32,833 nt of DNA, taken from positions 1 to 32,833 of the forward strand of contig NZ_NXLQ01000022.1 of the NCBI RefSeq assembly GCF_003364195.1, in the 5' to 3' direction. Below, piece by piece: positions 22,456 through 32,273 of this stretch. Numbering within the stretch: the stretch's first letter is position 1; the number at the start of each line of letters is the position of its first letter. The stretch is from Helicobacter didelphidarum. GTDB taxonomy: Bacteria > Campylobacterota > Campylobacteria > Campylobacterales > Helicobacteraceae. The notes beneath the pieces are model-generated. The model made no database searches and was not told where the DNA came from. It saw only the letters and a program-made list of their open reading frames with translations. A program made the translations under genes and the position numbers.

Positions 22456-25347
22456 TTAATCACGCGATTTTTCTAGCTCTTCTTTAATCCTAGATTCTAT
22501 CCTTGCTCCCTCATTGCTCCCTATCGTGCTAAGGCGGAGCAAGGGCGCGTTATATTTCTCAAAGATAGAATCTTTTAATCTATCTCGTCTTTTTTGTTCC
22601 TCATTTTTTGTATGGTATGTGTAGCCATCAACTTCTATAGCGAGTAGCAAACTTTTATCCATTGTATTAAAAATCACAAAGTCTATGTGCGTCCATTGAT
22701 TGAGGGCGTATTTATACTCTTCTTTATTCAATAATCCCTGCGTATTCTCTCCATTCTCCAAAGCCCTGCATTTTGTTGCATTGATATTTTGTGTTTTTTG
22801 ATTCTCTTGTTTATCGGTATTTTTTATAGAATCTTGTGAGAAACTAAAGAGATTTACAAGCGGAATATGTGGGAGAACACTCAAGGTATCAAAATTATTC
22901 TTCTCCAAAATATCTTTAATAAGATGATAGATGAGATTTTCCGAATCATATTGCGAAATTTTCTTTTTATATTTGAGATATTTGATTCTTGCTTCATTAT
23001 TCGCCTCATAGAGCAAGTCAAAAATGGAGTTTATACGACTTGTCTTCACTGCAAAATTATGGTATTGAATATATTTTATCAAATCGCTGATATTATTATT
23101 CGTATAGGCGATATTGTGCGATACCACGAGCCTTAGAGCTGACTTCGCACGCGTGATAGCGACATTGAGCATTTTAGGGTCATTAATAAATTCATCTATT
23201 TCATTTTTCACGCAAGTGATGATAATCGCCTCCTTTTCCCTCCCTTGATATTTATGGATAGTATCGACTTGTAAATTATCATCATTGATTTTTTCTTGCA
23301 AACCTTGTTTCTGGTCATTGTATGGTGCGACTATGCCGATTTCCTCACTCCTCAATCGCTCCTTAAGTGGTGGTAAAATCTCTTCGGTAATGACTGCAAT
23401 TTCGCGGTTATTGTAATTCCCTCGTGCGTGATTGCCTTTGGGTGTGATGATAGCTTCTATCACACTTGATTCCGCATTATCTTTGGTGAGGACTATGAGT
23501 TGGTTATGATAGAATTTTTTATTACAGAATCCAATGATTTTTGGGTGGCAACGATAATGTTCTTTGAGCAAGACTTTGGGTGCAAGAGGTAGCACCTCAA
23601 GGATTGAGCTAAGGAGTGAATGCTTCGTGTAGTCGTAGTATGGCGGTATAGAATATGCTTTGCTGAGATTCTCTAAGTCTTTGATTTTATCGTTTGGAAT
23701 GACATTTGGGAGCTGTTTCCTATCGCCTACGATAATAGCATTTTTCGCAGATGAGAGGGCGAGAATCCCGCTACTTAAATCTACCTGCGATGCCTCATCT
23801 ATGATGAGATAATCAAACTCAATATCAAGTGAGCTTTTGAGTGAATGTGTGGTGCTAAAGATGATAGGATACTCATCGATAAACTCCTGTGGATTGCGTG
23901 TCAAATCATTTGCTTCAAAGATTTTACGTGCATTGCGCGTATTTTGCTGTGTCGTTGTCTCGTGTGTGGGAGGTTGCGAATGTGTTTGATATTTTTCTCG
24001 CAGTTTTTCTTGCAAAAGTGCAAATGAGAGGTGTTGCAATTCTTGAAGTGGATTTGAGGCATTCAGCACCTCTAATCTCTGTGTATTTGTATTGAGCGCA
24101 GATTCTAGCTCATATATTTTAAGCTTATAATATATTTCATCAAATGCCCTTAGAATCTCCATTTTTGGAATCTTATAAAATGCAAAATCACCTATCCCAT
24201 AGAGAAAGACGCATTTTAATTTTTGCCATAGACTTAGCTTTTTTGTAGATTCTAATTTGGCTTTGAGGTGGAGTATCATATCAGATTGTAGATTTTTCTT
24301 TAATTGTGGGAGGGTTTGGGGGTGAATCTGTTCTCTAAAATACTTCGCCTCTAACTCGAAACGGCTCAGCAATTCCTTGTCTTTTGCGATCTTGTTTTGC
24401 ACCACAAAAACCTCATCAAGCGTTGCATTAAGCTCTTTGATTTTGCCTTGAATCTCTTGAATCTCATTAAGCTTTGTCGCAAGCTCTGGATACTGCCCCG
24501 TTTGATTTGTGATAAAATGCTCTTTATTTTCTTTATTGCCAAGTGTCGCACAGAGATATTCTAGCTTGTAGTTTTGCAATTTCTCAAAAACATTTGCCGT
24601 AGCGGCATTGTTATTTGAGACGACGGCTACACTTTTGCCTTGATAGAGTAGATTTGCGATGATGTTTAAGATAGTTTGCGTCTTGCCTGTGCCCGGTGGT
24701 CCCTCAATCACACTTATTTGGTGCGTCATAGCATTATACAGGGCTTTGGTTTGGGATTGATTTGAGCCAAAAGGAAAGAGGAGAATCTTGCTTTTATTAT
24801 ACTTGCTATGTTTGTTTGGAGTGATATTTTGCGGGGATTCTGTGTGGTTTTGAGATTCTGTAATATCATTTGAGGCAAGATTCTGTGTATTTGGGTGGAG
24901 ATACGCATATAGCGCATTATGAGAGGGGATACAATCGATTTTATTTAGCTCTTTTGTAAGGAGTGATACGCCATCATCACCACTTAACCCCACACAATTT
25001 GCAATATCCTTGATGTAATTAAGGATTATATGGGGTTTTGCGTGAGAATCTGAACTTGCTTGAAGCGCACTTGAGGGGATAATCTCCTCCGTGCCATTGT
25101 CAAAAAAGATTTTGATATAGGTATCAAATTTGAGGGCTTGTTGCACACAGAGCAAATCCCCTTGCTTTAAGCTTATCTTATCGCCCAAATCAAGCGGATT
25201 AGTAAAAATCTCGACATTGTTTTTCGCATAGAGATATGTTTTATTTGGATAAGTAATTTCGACTTTTTCGCCTTGAAATGCGTAGCTTATAATCTCGCTT
25301 GTTTTGTCCTCACCCTTGATGATGAGGAGGTATTGCTCTACATTCAT
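22456..25347 (-). CDS. Superfamily 1 helicase fused to a DUF2726-like nuclease
   Basis: A 963-residue fusion. Residues 1 to about 190 are an uncharacterised beta-rich region. The UPF1-like SF1 helicase follows: Walker A GPPGTGKT (216-223), an inserted helical region (about 270-440), motif II DEAS (517-520), GDRKQLP, EHYRCHP, the motif V segment TIHKYQGREKEA, and motif VI AITRAK. The C-terminal domain (about 840-963) has Asp889, Glu905-x-Asp907, and HTKNEEQKRRDRLKD, the pattern of DUF2726/Vsr-type nucleases. ATG 25347 is preferred over the in-frame GTG 25356, which lies within its own AGGTG ribosome site. It lies 169 bases upstream of hsdM on the same strand. Helicase-nuclease fusions are common in defence islands; the target is unknown. 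Confidence 0.85.
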   Translation of the reverse strand: MNVEQYLLIIKGEDKTSEIISYAFQGEKVEITYPNKTYLYAKNNVEIFTNPLDLGDKISLKQGDLLCVQQALKFDTYIKIFFDNGTEEIIPSSALQASSDSHAKPHIILNYIKDIANCVGLSGDDGVSLLTKELNKIDCIPSHNALYAYLHPNTQNLASNDITESQNHTESPQNITPNKHSKYNKSKILLFPFGSNQSQTKALYNAMTHQISVIEGPPGTGKTQTILNIIANLLYQGKSVAVVSNNNAATANVFEKLQNYKLEYLCATLGNKENKEHFITNQTGQYPELATKLNEIQEIQGKIKELNATLDEVFVVQNKIAKDKELLSRFELEAKYFREQIHPQTLPQLKKNLQSDMILHLKAKLESTKKLSLWQKLKCVFLYGIGDFAFYKIPKMEILRAFDEIYYKLKIYELESALNTNTQRLEVLNASNPLQELQHLSFALLQEKLREKYQTHSQPPTHETTTQQNTRNARKIFEANDLTRNPQEFIDEYPIIFSTTHSLKSSLDIEFDYLIIDEASQVDLSSGILALSSAKNAIIVGDRKQLPNVIPNDKIKDLENLSKAYSIPPYYDYTKHSLLSSILEVLPLAPKVLLKEHYRCHPKIIGFCNKKFYHNQLIVLTKDNAESSVIEAIITPKGNHARGNYNNREIAVITEEILPPLKERLRSEEIGIVAPYNDQKQGLQEKINDDNLQVDTIHKYQGREKEAIIITCVKNEIDEFINDPKMLNVAITRAKSALRLVVSHNIAYTNNNISDLIKYIQYHNFAVKTSRINSIFDLLYEANNEARIKYLKYKKKISQYDSENLIYHLIKDILEKNNFDTLSVLPHIPLVNLFSFSQDSIKNTDKQENQKTQNINATKCRALENGENTQGLLNKEEYKYALNQWTHIDFVIFNTMDKSLLLAIEVDGYTYHTKNEEQKRRDRLKDSIFEKYNAPLLRLSTIGSNEGARIESRIKEELEKSRD

Positions 25348-25379
25348 TTTTTGCACCTATAAAATATTTTACAATCTCT

Positions 25380-25388
25380 ATCATAGCA
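25380..25388 (-). promoter_or_regulatory. Candidate extended -10 promoter of the helicase-nuclease gene
   Basis: The minus strand reads TGC then TATGAT, predicting transcription from about 25373, about 26 bases before ATG 25347. Confidence 0.35.
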
Positions 25389-25680
25389 AAATCTCAAATT
25401 TTGTAGAAAATAAATTAATAAAATTTCCTTTATTTTGATATTTTTTATCACATATAAAATCAACAAAATGAGATTCTCATGAAACAATGGTTTGGGAGCT
25501 GACTTTACAAAATCTAAAGTCTTATGTAAAATAATAAAAAGATTCATATTGATAATAATACATACAATACTATTTCATCGAATTTAAAATTTATAGTTAT
25601 CTGTTTTATTTTGTTATATGAATTCTAATTTTATTATCCTCTTAAAGATAAAACTTTAAAAAGATTTGTTACAATTTTTC

Positions 25681-25686
25681 TATAAT
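25681..25686 (+). promoter_or_regulatory. -10 box of the small-protein gene
   Basis: A perfect TATAAT ends five bases before ATG 25692. Transcription would begin at about 25693, excluding that ATG and supporting GTG 25707 as the start. Confidence 0.5.
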
Positions 25687-25706
25687 TTGTAATGAAAGGG
25701 TATGTT

Positions 25707-25946
25707 GTGTTTGAGAGAATTAATCAAATTATAAAAAATATTGAGAATATTCAAGATGAAATTACCATTGCATTAAATATGGCAAAAATTACACTTGAAG
25801 ACTATATTATGATTAAACGAGGCAGTATGGATATGCCAGCTACACTAAGCATGAGTTTATTCTCACAAGTTGATGAGCATGTAATGGCGTTGAAAAAAGA
25901 GATTGATACGCTTAATAAGTTAAAAAGAGAATGGTTTGTTTTCTAA
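25707..25946 (+). CDS. Small helical protein of unknown function
   Basis: A 79-residue protein predicted to be mostly alpha-helical: an amphipathic first helix (ERINQIIKNIENIQDE), a short middle with several Met residues (SMDMPATLSMSLFSQ), and a charged C-terminal helix (ALKKEIDTLNKLKREW). There is no signal peptide or membrane segment. The GTG at 25707 is chosen because GAAAGGG lies six bases upstream and the -10 box at 25681-25686 leaves the upstream ATG 25692 untranscribed. I do not recognise the family. It stands alone between the island and the DJ-1-family gene, with about 170 bases before the latter. Confidence 0.65.
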   Translation: MFERINQIIKNIENIQDEITIALNMAKITLEDYIMIKRGSMDMPATLSMSLFSQVDEHVMALKKEIDTLNKLKREWFVF

Positions 25947-26086
25947 TTTATAATCAGGCTTAATATATTTAAATATTTAATTAAATATTCTTCCATATCG
26001 TAATTATTTGGGTTCAATAAAGATCGTATGAATATGCTTTGCTTTTGATTTTCTTTATAAATATATGAAATTTTATTTTTTTTCAT

Positions 26087-26097
26087 TATAATATAAT
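26087..26097 (+). promoter_or_regulatory. Candidate -10 region of the DJ-1-family gene
   Basis: Two overlapping TATAAT hexamers (26087-26092 and 26092-26097) lie 23-28 bases before the start codon, with GGAG in the short leader. Confidence 0.45.
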
Positions 26098-26119
26098 ATT
26101 TAATTTTTGGAGAAATTCT

Positions 26120-26680
26120 ATGAAAAATGTATTAGTTCCATTGGCACAAGGTTTTGAAGAAGCGGAATTTGTTGGAATAGTTGATGTTTTACGTCGCGCA
26201 CAATTAAATGTTATTGTAGCAAGCTTAGATGATTCTTTTTTAGTCAAAGGTGCAAATAACATTGAAATTCAAGCACAAATAGCCATAAAGGATGTCAATA
26301 TGACTTCTCTTGACGCCATTGCATTAGCAGGTGGATTTGAGGGTATGCAAAACCTCTCAAAGAGTGATTCTATTTTAAAGATCATTCAGCATCTGCATAC
26401 AAACAACAAGATTGTTGCAGCAATTTGTGCTTCTCCAATTGTTTTAAATAAAGCGGGTGTTATACAAGGCGATTTTACTTGTTATCCAGGGTGTGAGGAC
26501 GGACTATCAGGGAATCGAATCAATAAAGCTGTTGTAATAAATAAGAATGTTGTTACCTCTGCTGGTCCTGCTACTGCCATATTATTTGGTTTAACACTTG
26601 TTAAATTATTGTGTGGAGAAGAAACATATCAAGCATTATATGAAGGTTTGCAAGTTCCATTAGCACAATCTTTTATATAA
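26120..26680 (+). CDS. DJ-1/PfpI-family protein (YajL-like)
   Basis: A 186-residue protein of the DJ-1 superfamily, full length. The nucleophile-elbow cysteine is Cys103 in AAICASP and the partner acidic residue is Glu16 in GFEEAE, aligned with Glu18 of human DJ-1. GGFEG (71-75) completes the active-site loop. Members act as oxidative-stress chaperones or have reported glyoxalase/deglycase activity; which applies here is not known. GGAG lies seven bases before ATG 26120 and double TATAAT boxes lie upstream, so it seems to be a single-gene unit. It converges on mutS2 across about 200 bases without an obvious terminator. Confidence 0.92.
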   Translation: MKNVLVPLAQGFEEAEFVGIVDVLRRAQLNVIVASLDDSFLVKGANNIEIQAQIAIKDVNMTSLDAIALAGGFEGMQNLSKSDSILKIIQHLHTNNKIVAAICASPIVLNKAGVIQGDFTCYPGCEDGLSGNRINKAVVINKNVVTSAGPATAILFGLTLVKLLCGEETYQALYEGLQVPLAQSFI

Positions 26681-26885
26681 TCCTCTTTACAGCTTACAAA
26701 AGATTTTATGTTTATTATTATAAATCTCTATTAAATAAGATTCGATAGAGAAAAGATACGAAAGAACATATCATCTTCACGATGAGCCATAGACTTCCCT
26801 ATTTTTCATGATTACAATTTATAAAATTACTTTTAATGTGGCATGAAAATATAATAGCTTTTTAATGTAAATTTTATCTATAAAT

Positions 26886-29453
26886 TTAATCCAAATATAC
26901 GAGTTTAGCACTTTTACCACCAAGATGATATGGAGCATCCACAAACCCACGTACTACTTTAGAATTTTGCAAATATTGCACAACCATTTGTTGTAAAATA
27001 CCACTACCTCTTCCATGAACAATAAGAACCTCTTGGAATTTTGCTATAATTGCTTGACTTATAAAAGATTCCAGTTCTTCACAAGCTTGCTCTTTGGTTA
27101 AACCATGCAAATCAAGACTTAAACTCGCTTTATTTTCGGTTTTCAATGTATGCGTAGATTGGATTTGTCTTACCTCATTTGTTTGAGTTAATTCATATCC
27201 TTTTATACCCTTTATTTTCATATTATTATCCTCATACTGAAGGGTATAAATATTATCTTTCTTCTCAAGAATTCTTGCAAATTTTTTATGATATTTTACT
27301 CTTTCTCCAACATTAAAATCTTGTTGTTTCTGCGGGGTTATATGTAGGATATTTTCTTGATTTTTGTGCGTTTTATTCAACAATCTATGAATTGCAGCAA
27401 TGGTTTGTTGTGTGCTTTCTAAATTTTTTGCTTCAGAAAAAGTTATGAGATTTTTTTGTGATTGTTTTGCAAGCATTTTAATTTCCTTAATCGCTTCATT
27501 ATAATGTCGCTTTAACTGAAGGCTTTGTTTCTCAAACTCATTCCTTAATGTTTGCTGAAGTGCCTCCAACTCTTTATTTTTTGCTTCTTGCTGTTGGACA
27601 AGATTCTGTAATTTTATTTCATTTTGTTTGTTTATTATGATTTGATAGTGTGATTGTTCAATCAATCTTTCAAGTTTATTCGCCTCCTCACCATGCACCT
27701 TTCTTGCCTCATCAATCAAGTGCTGTGGGATTCCATAATGCAAAGCACATTCTAAGGCATAACTTTTCCCGACACCATCAATAAATTCAAAAGTTGGTTG
27801 TGCTTTTTTATAATCATAAAGTGCTGCAAGGAGTTGAGTCTGTGGATTGTCAGCCATAAGTGTAACAAGATGTTTATGATGGGTAGTTACGAGAATCTTT
27901 ACACTATTTTTCAAAAGATTGTCCAATAAAACTTTGTAAAGACTGGCAGCTTCACTTGCGTCTGTTCCTATCTCTATTTCATCAATACCAAGTATTAAAT
28001 CTTTTGTATTCAAAAATTGTTTAAATTCGCTAATTCTGCCTGAAAATGTAGAAATATCATTTTTAGAATCTTGTGGATCTTGTGCAATAATTGCAATGTT
28101 TTTGATAAAAGGCAAATAAGATTTTGCTGCGTTGATTTTCATTGGTAAAAGCACTTTCGCACAAAATAATGCACTCAAAATGCTTTTTAACAGCATTGTT
28201 TTCCCACCTGCATTTACACCTGTTATCATAACAAGATTCTTTATGATTTCAAGTTTAATTGGAATTGGCTTCTTAAGACTTGGATGTGCATATTCATGCA
28301 GGATAATAGAATCTTTTATGCTCTTAGATTCTAAAAATGAGAAAACAAATTCGAAGTTATAATCTTTCGCAAAATGAAGACGTGCAAGCACTCTATCTAT
28401 AAAATCATATTCCTTATTGATAAAACGCAAGAATGGAACATATTTTTGTAAGATTTTGCTATATTCTTTTTCTAATTCAAAAGTTCTTGCTTGGATTTTA
28501 TCTTGCAAAGTATAAATTTGTGATTGAATATTCTCTAAACTCAATGGGACAATGTAAAAAAAACCATGTGCAGAACGACTTATTACTTTTGCCTTAATCG
28601 CATGGGAATATCCTGCACGCACAAGTAAAGCAAGGTTGTTCTCAATAAAGTGTAATTGTTTATCAACAAGATATTCTTGCAAATGAATAAGATTCATAGC
28701 AGAATAAAGTTCTGTTTGTTTTTCTCGAAATTTAGAATCTAATGCCTGTAAATAAGAATCTAATTGACTATCTGCACCAAACTTTAAATATGTATATGAA
28801 TTGTTGCCTTGTTGCAAAGATTCTTTAAGATTAAAATCAAACAGATTTAAAAGATCGAGAATTTCATGTGGAAAAATAAACTTTTGACAATATTCATATA
28901 AATAACCCTCTGTAATATCATCTCGATTCTTAAAATCATAAAAAAAATTTACAATTTGCATAAATTCAAATATTTCTTGCAAACGCAGTGTAGCTCCTTT
29001 GTTAAGACGCAACAATTCATCATCTAAAAAGCTTATACAAGGTAACTTTGGAAGAATGTGAGATTCCAAAGCAAGTAAGAGTTCATACATTTTTTGTAAC
29101 GATGAAATGTGTAAAATATGCTCAAGTATGGCATTATCACAATTGTTTTGGTTATTGCGTATGCCAGGAGAAAGTTTATTTTCAGAATCTTTCAAGAAAT
29201 CTCTATTTGTAGGAATAATATCCCACATCTTGCGAGAAAAATAAGAAGCAAAGATTCTTATAAAATCTTGCAAACCAAGTTTCGCGATAAGATTCTGATA
29301 TGTAGCCTGATTGTAACCTTGCACATCTTGATTATATGACAGAAAGCGAGATTGAGACAAGTGTTTCAAATCTTTCTGTGTATAATCTTCAGTATTTTGG
29401 GTTTGCGTAGTTTTGATATAATGTTTTAGCTCTCTTTGATCCTTTTTGCTCAT
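26886..29453 (-). CDS. mutS2: MutS2 ATPase-nuclease
   Basis: MutS2 suppresses homologous and homeologous recombination or acts on collided ribosomes, depending on the species; it is not a mismatch-repair MutS. This 855-residue protein lacks the mismatch-binding domain. It has core/lever helices at about 90-400, an ATPase with Walker A GVNAGGKT (412-419) and Walker B GIDEIEIGTDASEA, a long coiled coil at about 595-690, and a C-terminal Smr endonuclease domain (780-855) with LDLHG and HGRGSG. Helicobacter typically lacks MutL, so a recombination role is the likelier one here. The gene starts 28 bases after the small membrane-protein gene and is probably co-transcribed with it. Confidence 0.95.
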   Translation of the reverse strand: MSKKDQRELKHYIKTTQTQNTEDYTQKDLKHLSQSRFLSYNQDVQGYNQATYQNLIAKLGLQDFIRIFASYFSRKMWDIIPTNRDFLKDSENKLSPGIRNNQNNCDNAILEHILHISSLQKMYELLLALESHILPKLPCISFLDDELLRLNKGATLRLQEIFEFMQIVNFFYDFKNRDDITEGYLYEYCQKFIFPHEILDLLNLFDFNLKESLQQGNNSYTYLKFGADSQLDSYLQALDSKFREKQTELYSAMNLIHLQEYLVDKQLHFIENNLALLVRAGYSHAIKAKVISRSAHGFFYIVPLSLENIQSQIYTLQDKIQARTFELEKEYSKILQKYVPFLRFINKEYDFIDRVLARLHFAKDYNFEFVFSFLESKSIKDSIILHEYAHPSLKKPIPIKLEIIKNLVMITGVNAGGKTMLLKSILSALFCAKVLLPMKINAAKSYLPFIKNIAIIAQDPQDSKNDISTFSGRISEFKQFLNTKDLILGIDEIEIGTDASEAASLYKVLLDNLLKNSVKILVTTHHKHLVTLMADNPQTQLLAALYDYKKAQPTFEFIDGVGKSYALECALHYGIPQHLIDEARKVHGEEANKLERLIEQSHYQIIINKQNEIKLQNLVQQQEAKNKELEALQQTLRNEFEKQSLQLKRHYNEAIKEIKMLAKQSQKNLITFSEAKNLESTQQTIAAIHRLLNKTHKNQENILHITPQKQQDFNVGERVKYHKKFARILEKKDNIYTLQYEDNNMKIKGIKGYELTQTNEVRQIQSTHTLKTENKASLSLDLHGLTKEQACEELESFISQAIIAKFQEVLIVHGRGSGILQQMVVQYLQNSKVVRGFVDAPYHLGGKSAKLVYLD

Positions 29454-29481
29454 TTTCTTTATCGCCTCTTTCTTTCTTAGA

Positions 29482-29880
29482 TTAATCCTGTATCATTTCT
29501 AAATCTTGAGCCTGAATGTGTCGTATGCAATCTTCAATATGAATGTTTATGCCTTTTAAATCATTTTTACCAGAAAATGTTAGTAAATCAGAAAAATAAA
29601 TAAAGTTTGCCTTATTTATCTGTGTTTGTTCTTCGTTATAATTACAAATAAGAACTTCATTGTTTTTAAAAGCAGATTCAAACTCTTGAATATGTGCATT
29701 AACAATGCTTCGCTTGTAAGCATGAATACTTGTTATGATACAAAGTAAAAGAAAAAATATCATAAGACTTATACGAATAGTCATTTTAACACTTACCCAT
29801 TGATGTATAACGCTATAAAAAAGCATACTTGCAAACACAAGCCCCATGCAAATAGTAAAAAAATCTATATATTGCATCAT
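29482..29880 (-). CDS. Small membrane protein upstream of mutS2
   Basis: About 132 residues with two membrane segments near the N-terminus (about 5-24 and 32-55) and a polar C-terminal domain of about 75 residues containing NNEVLICNYN and FIYFSDLLTF. The frame is open to 29988, but ATG 29880 is preferred: AAGGA lies directly upstream, whereas the longer start adds a poorly organised segment. The polar part probably faces the cytoplasm or periplasm as a small domain; no motif is recognised. Helicobacter genomes often carry a small hypothetical gene next to mutS2, and this may be its counterpart (from memory, not checked). Confidence 0.65.
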   Translation of the reverse strand: MMQYIDFFTICMGLVFASMLFYSVIHQWVSVKMTIRISLMIFFLLLCIITSIHAYKRSIVNAHIQEFESAFKNNEVLICNYNEEQTQINKANFIYFSDLLTFSGKNDLKGINIHIEDCIRHIQAQDLEMIQD

Positions 29881-30204
29881 TTTCCTTTTTAGAACAAAAA
29901 CATTGAGAGAAAAATAGATAAATGGAATTCTACAAAAAAGATTCATTATGTGAAAGACTGCTTTATGTTTTGTAATTTTTATTCTCAAATAATCACGGAA
30001 TTATAGCATGTTTCTATAAAGTAACCAAAAGATTTTATGTCTCAATTCTTTTATTTGTATATTTTTTGCAAAGCTTTTTCTTGAGATAATATTGTCTTAT
30101 ATATAGAGAGCTGAAGCAATATAATAAAGATTTAAATTCTCCAAAAGATTATCGTATAAGTGATCTAAGTATTATTTTAATGTCTTACTTCATAAATTCT
30201 TATG

Positions 30205-31311
30205 TTACTGCAATGCACCATATTTATAGTAAGCCGCACATGCACCCTCACTGCTTACCATACAGCTTCCCATAGGCTTAAGTGGGGTGCATGACTTACC
30301 AAAAACCTTACAATCTTTTGGTTGTGCTAAACCTTTCAAAATTTCTCCGCACAAACAAGATTTAGATTCACGAGATTCTATTTCTTGAATTGGGAACTGA
30401 TATTGTGCATCAAAAAATCTATATTCTTCTTTTAATTGCAAACTTGATTCTTTTATTTCACCAAGACCACGCCATACAAAACTTGGTGCAATCTCAAAAT
30501 ATTTCTCAATCATGGCTTGTGCTTTGAGATTTCCCTCTATATTAACAACGCGCGAATATTGATTTTGCACATAATGCTCACCATTTATCTTCTGTGTAAT
30601 GATACTTAAAATACTCTCAAGCATATCAACAGGCTCAAACCCACTTACTACAATAGGTATCTTATAATCCTTTGCTAATGGCTCATAAATTTTAGAACCA
30701 CTTATTACGCTTACATGCGATGGAGCGATAAGTGCATTCACTTTTGCTCTCTTGTCATCAAGAATTGCACGGACAGGAGGAGGCACTAAAACATGATTGA
30801 TATGCAAGAAAAGATTCTGTATATTCATTTGAATAGCTCTTTGCAACAAAGCTACACTCATTGGGGTTGTTGTTTCAAAGCCAATGGCAAAATAAATGAC
30901 TTTTTTATCCTTATTCTCCTTTGCTATTTGCAAACAATCAAGCGGAGAATACACAAATCGAACATCAGCACCTTTTGCCCGTGCGTCAGCTAGATTCCCA
31001 AACTCACCCGGGACTTTTATCATATCTCCTAAAGTTACTACGATTGTATGAGGTAACATTGCAAGTTGATAAGCTTGAGTGATACGCGATTTTGGCATGA
31101 TACATACAGGACAGCCAGGACCATGTATGAAATGGATTTTTTGAGAATCTATCAATCCCTTTAACGCATATCGCATAAGTGTATGAGTATGACCACCACA
31201 CACCTCCATAATATACAAATCATCTTGAAGTTGTTTTGCTTTTTTATTGATTTGCACGCTCAATGCTTGAATGTGAGACTTGTCACGATAAGGATTAATA
31301 AAATCTTGCAT
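30205..31311 (-). CDS. hypD: [NiFe]-hydrogenase maturation protein HypD
   Basis: HypD, with HypC, assembles the Fe(CN)2CO unit for the active site of [NiFe] hydrogenase. The 368 residues include every hallmark: CGGHTH (38-43), GPGCPVC (64-70), GFETTTP, and the C-terminal iron-sulphur cysteines (Cys319, 321, 334, 341, 350, 358) in CLCGEIL, FGKSC and SEGAC. Hydrogenase, and in some species nickel delivery to urease, underlies Helicobacter colonisation. HypB and HypC are not adjacent; the upstream gene is yebC, 242 bases away. The ATG at 31311 has a weak GAGAG site upstream. Confidence 0.96.
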   Translation of the reverse strand: MQDFINPYRDKSHIQALSVQINKKAKQLQDDLYIMEVCGGHTHTLMRYALKGLIDSQKIHFIHGPGCPVCIMPKSRITQAYQLAMLPHTIVVTLGDMIKVPGEFGNLADARAKGADVRFVYSPLDCLQIAKENKDKKVIYFAIGFETTTPMSVALLQRAIQMNIQNLFLHINHVLVPPPVRAILDDKRAKVNALIAPSHVSVISGSKIYEPLAKDYKIPIVVSGFEPVDMLESILSIITQKINGEHYVQNQYSRVVNIEGNLKAQAMIEKYFEIAPSFVWRGLGEIKESSLQLKEEYRFFDAQYQFPIQEIESRESKSCLCGEILKGLAQPKDCKVFGKSCTPLKPMGSCMVSSEGACAAYYKYGALQ

Positions 31312-31553
31312 TTATTCTCTCTTCATATATAATTTTAGGTTATTTTGGATTAGAGATTTTCAATATTATCATTTTGGTAAAATTCTAATATGACTCTTAA
31401 TTTTTTATACAAATAACATACAATAATTCATTGTAATTAGGAAATTTTATAAAAAAATTACACAAAATTTTGTAAGCAACTTATCAAACTATAACACTTC
31501 CTTCAGAACTTAGAAATCAATACGGAATCTATATTTTACATTTCGTTAAAGTA

Positions 31554-32273
31554 TCATGCGAGATTAGTATAAACTGCTTGAACATCATCATCATCTTCAA
31601 TTTTATCAAGCAATTTATCAAGCTCTTGCATTTGCTCTTCATTAAGTGTGATTGGATTTGTTGGGATTCTTACTAATTTTGCAGATTTTACTTCAATCTG
31701 AAGAGATTCTAAGCCAAGTGATAATGTGCCAAAATCTTCATATTTTGAATATGCTATATATGTATTTTCATCAGAATCCTCACTTTTTTCAAGAGAATCT
31801 AACCCATAGTCAATTAATGCAAACTCTACTTCATCTTTTTCCTTGTTATCAAGATAAATATGAAACTCACCTTTTCGCTCAAACATAAAATCGATAGCAC
31901 CATTAGTAAGTAAGCTTGAATTTGGTGTTTTATTAAAATAGCTCTTAATATTTGCAACTGTTCGTGTTGGATTATCAGTTGCACATTCAATAAAAATTAA
32001 TACGCCATTTGCACTTTTACCTTCATAAGTAGTCTCCTCAAAATTACCATCTTTCCCACTTGCTCGTTTAATGGCTGCTTCAATATTATCTTTTGGCATA
32101 TTCTCTGCTTTAGCATTTGCTATGGCAGTTCGCAATTTTGCATTCATTTCAGGATCAGTCCCACCTTCTCTTGCAGCAATAGTGATGGCTGTGGCAAGCT
32201 TTGGAAAGATTTTGCTCATTTTACCCCATCGTTTTTCTTTGGCTGCACGACGATATTCAAATGCTCTTCCCAT
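31554..32273 (-). CDS. YebC/PmpR-family protein
   Basis: A 239-residue full-length YebC-family protein. It opens with [16 protein letters not shown] and continues with [32 protein letters not shown], and the domain 2/3 segment [12 protein letters not shown]. Family members are described both as DNA-binding regulators (PmpR) and, more recently, as translation factors that help ribosomes through proline-rich stretches; the sequence alone does not decide. AAGGAGA lies five bases before ATG 32273, a strong site. The gene lies upstream of hypD on the same strand. Confidence 0.94.
   Translation of the reverse strand: MGRAFEYRRAAKEKRWGKMSKIFPKLATAITIAAREGGTDPEMNAKLRTAIANAKAENMPKDNIEAAIKRASGKDGNFEETTYEGKSANGVLIFIECATDNPTRTVANIKSYFNKTPNSSLLTNGAIDFMFERKGEFHIYLDNKEKDEVEFALIDYGLDSLEKSEDSDENTYIAYSKYEDFGTLSLGLESLQIEVKSAKLVRIPTNPITLNEEQMQELDKLLDKIEDDDDVQAVYTNLA

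Larger units (their letters stand above)
25357..25706. other. Divergent spacer at the right edge of the defence island
   Basis: About 350 bases of AT-rich DNA without a convincing gene. It contains promoter elements for the helicase gene at its left end and for the small protein at its right end, and a 13-base palindrome (ATGAGATTCTCAT) at 25468-25480. I see no direct repeat shared with the left edge, so no attachment site is evident. Confidence 0.5.

Noticed and set aside
25468-25480. 13-base palindrome ATGAGATTCTCAT
   Set aside because: It contains the over-represented AGATTCT word, so a palindrome is expected by chance; no second copy was seen nearby.
29881-29988. Longer N-terminus of the small membrane protein
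   Set aside because: No ribosome site, whereas ATG 29880 is directly preceded by AAGGA.
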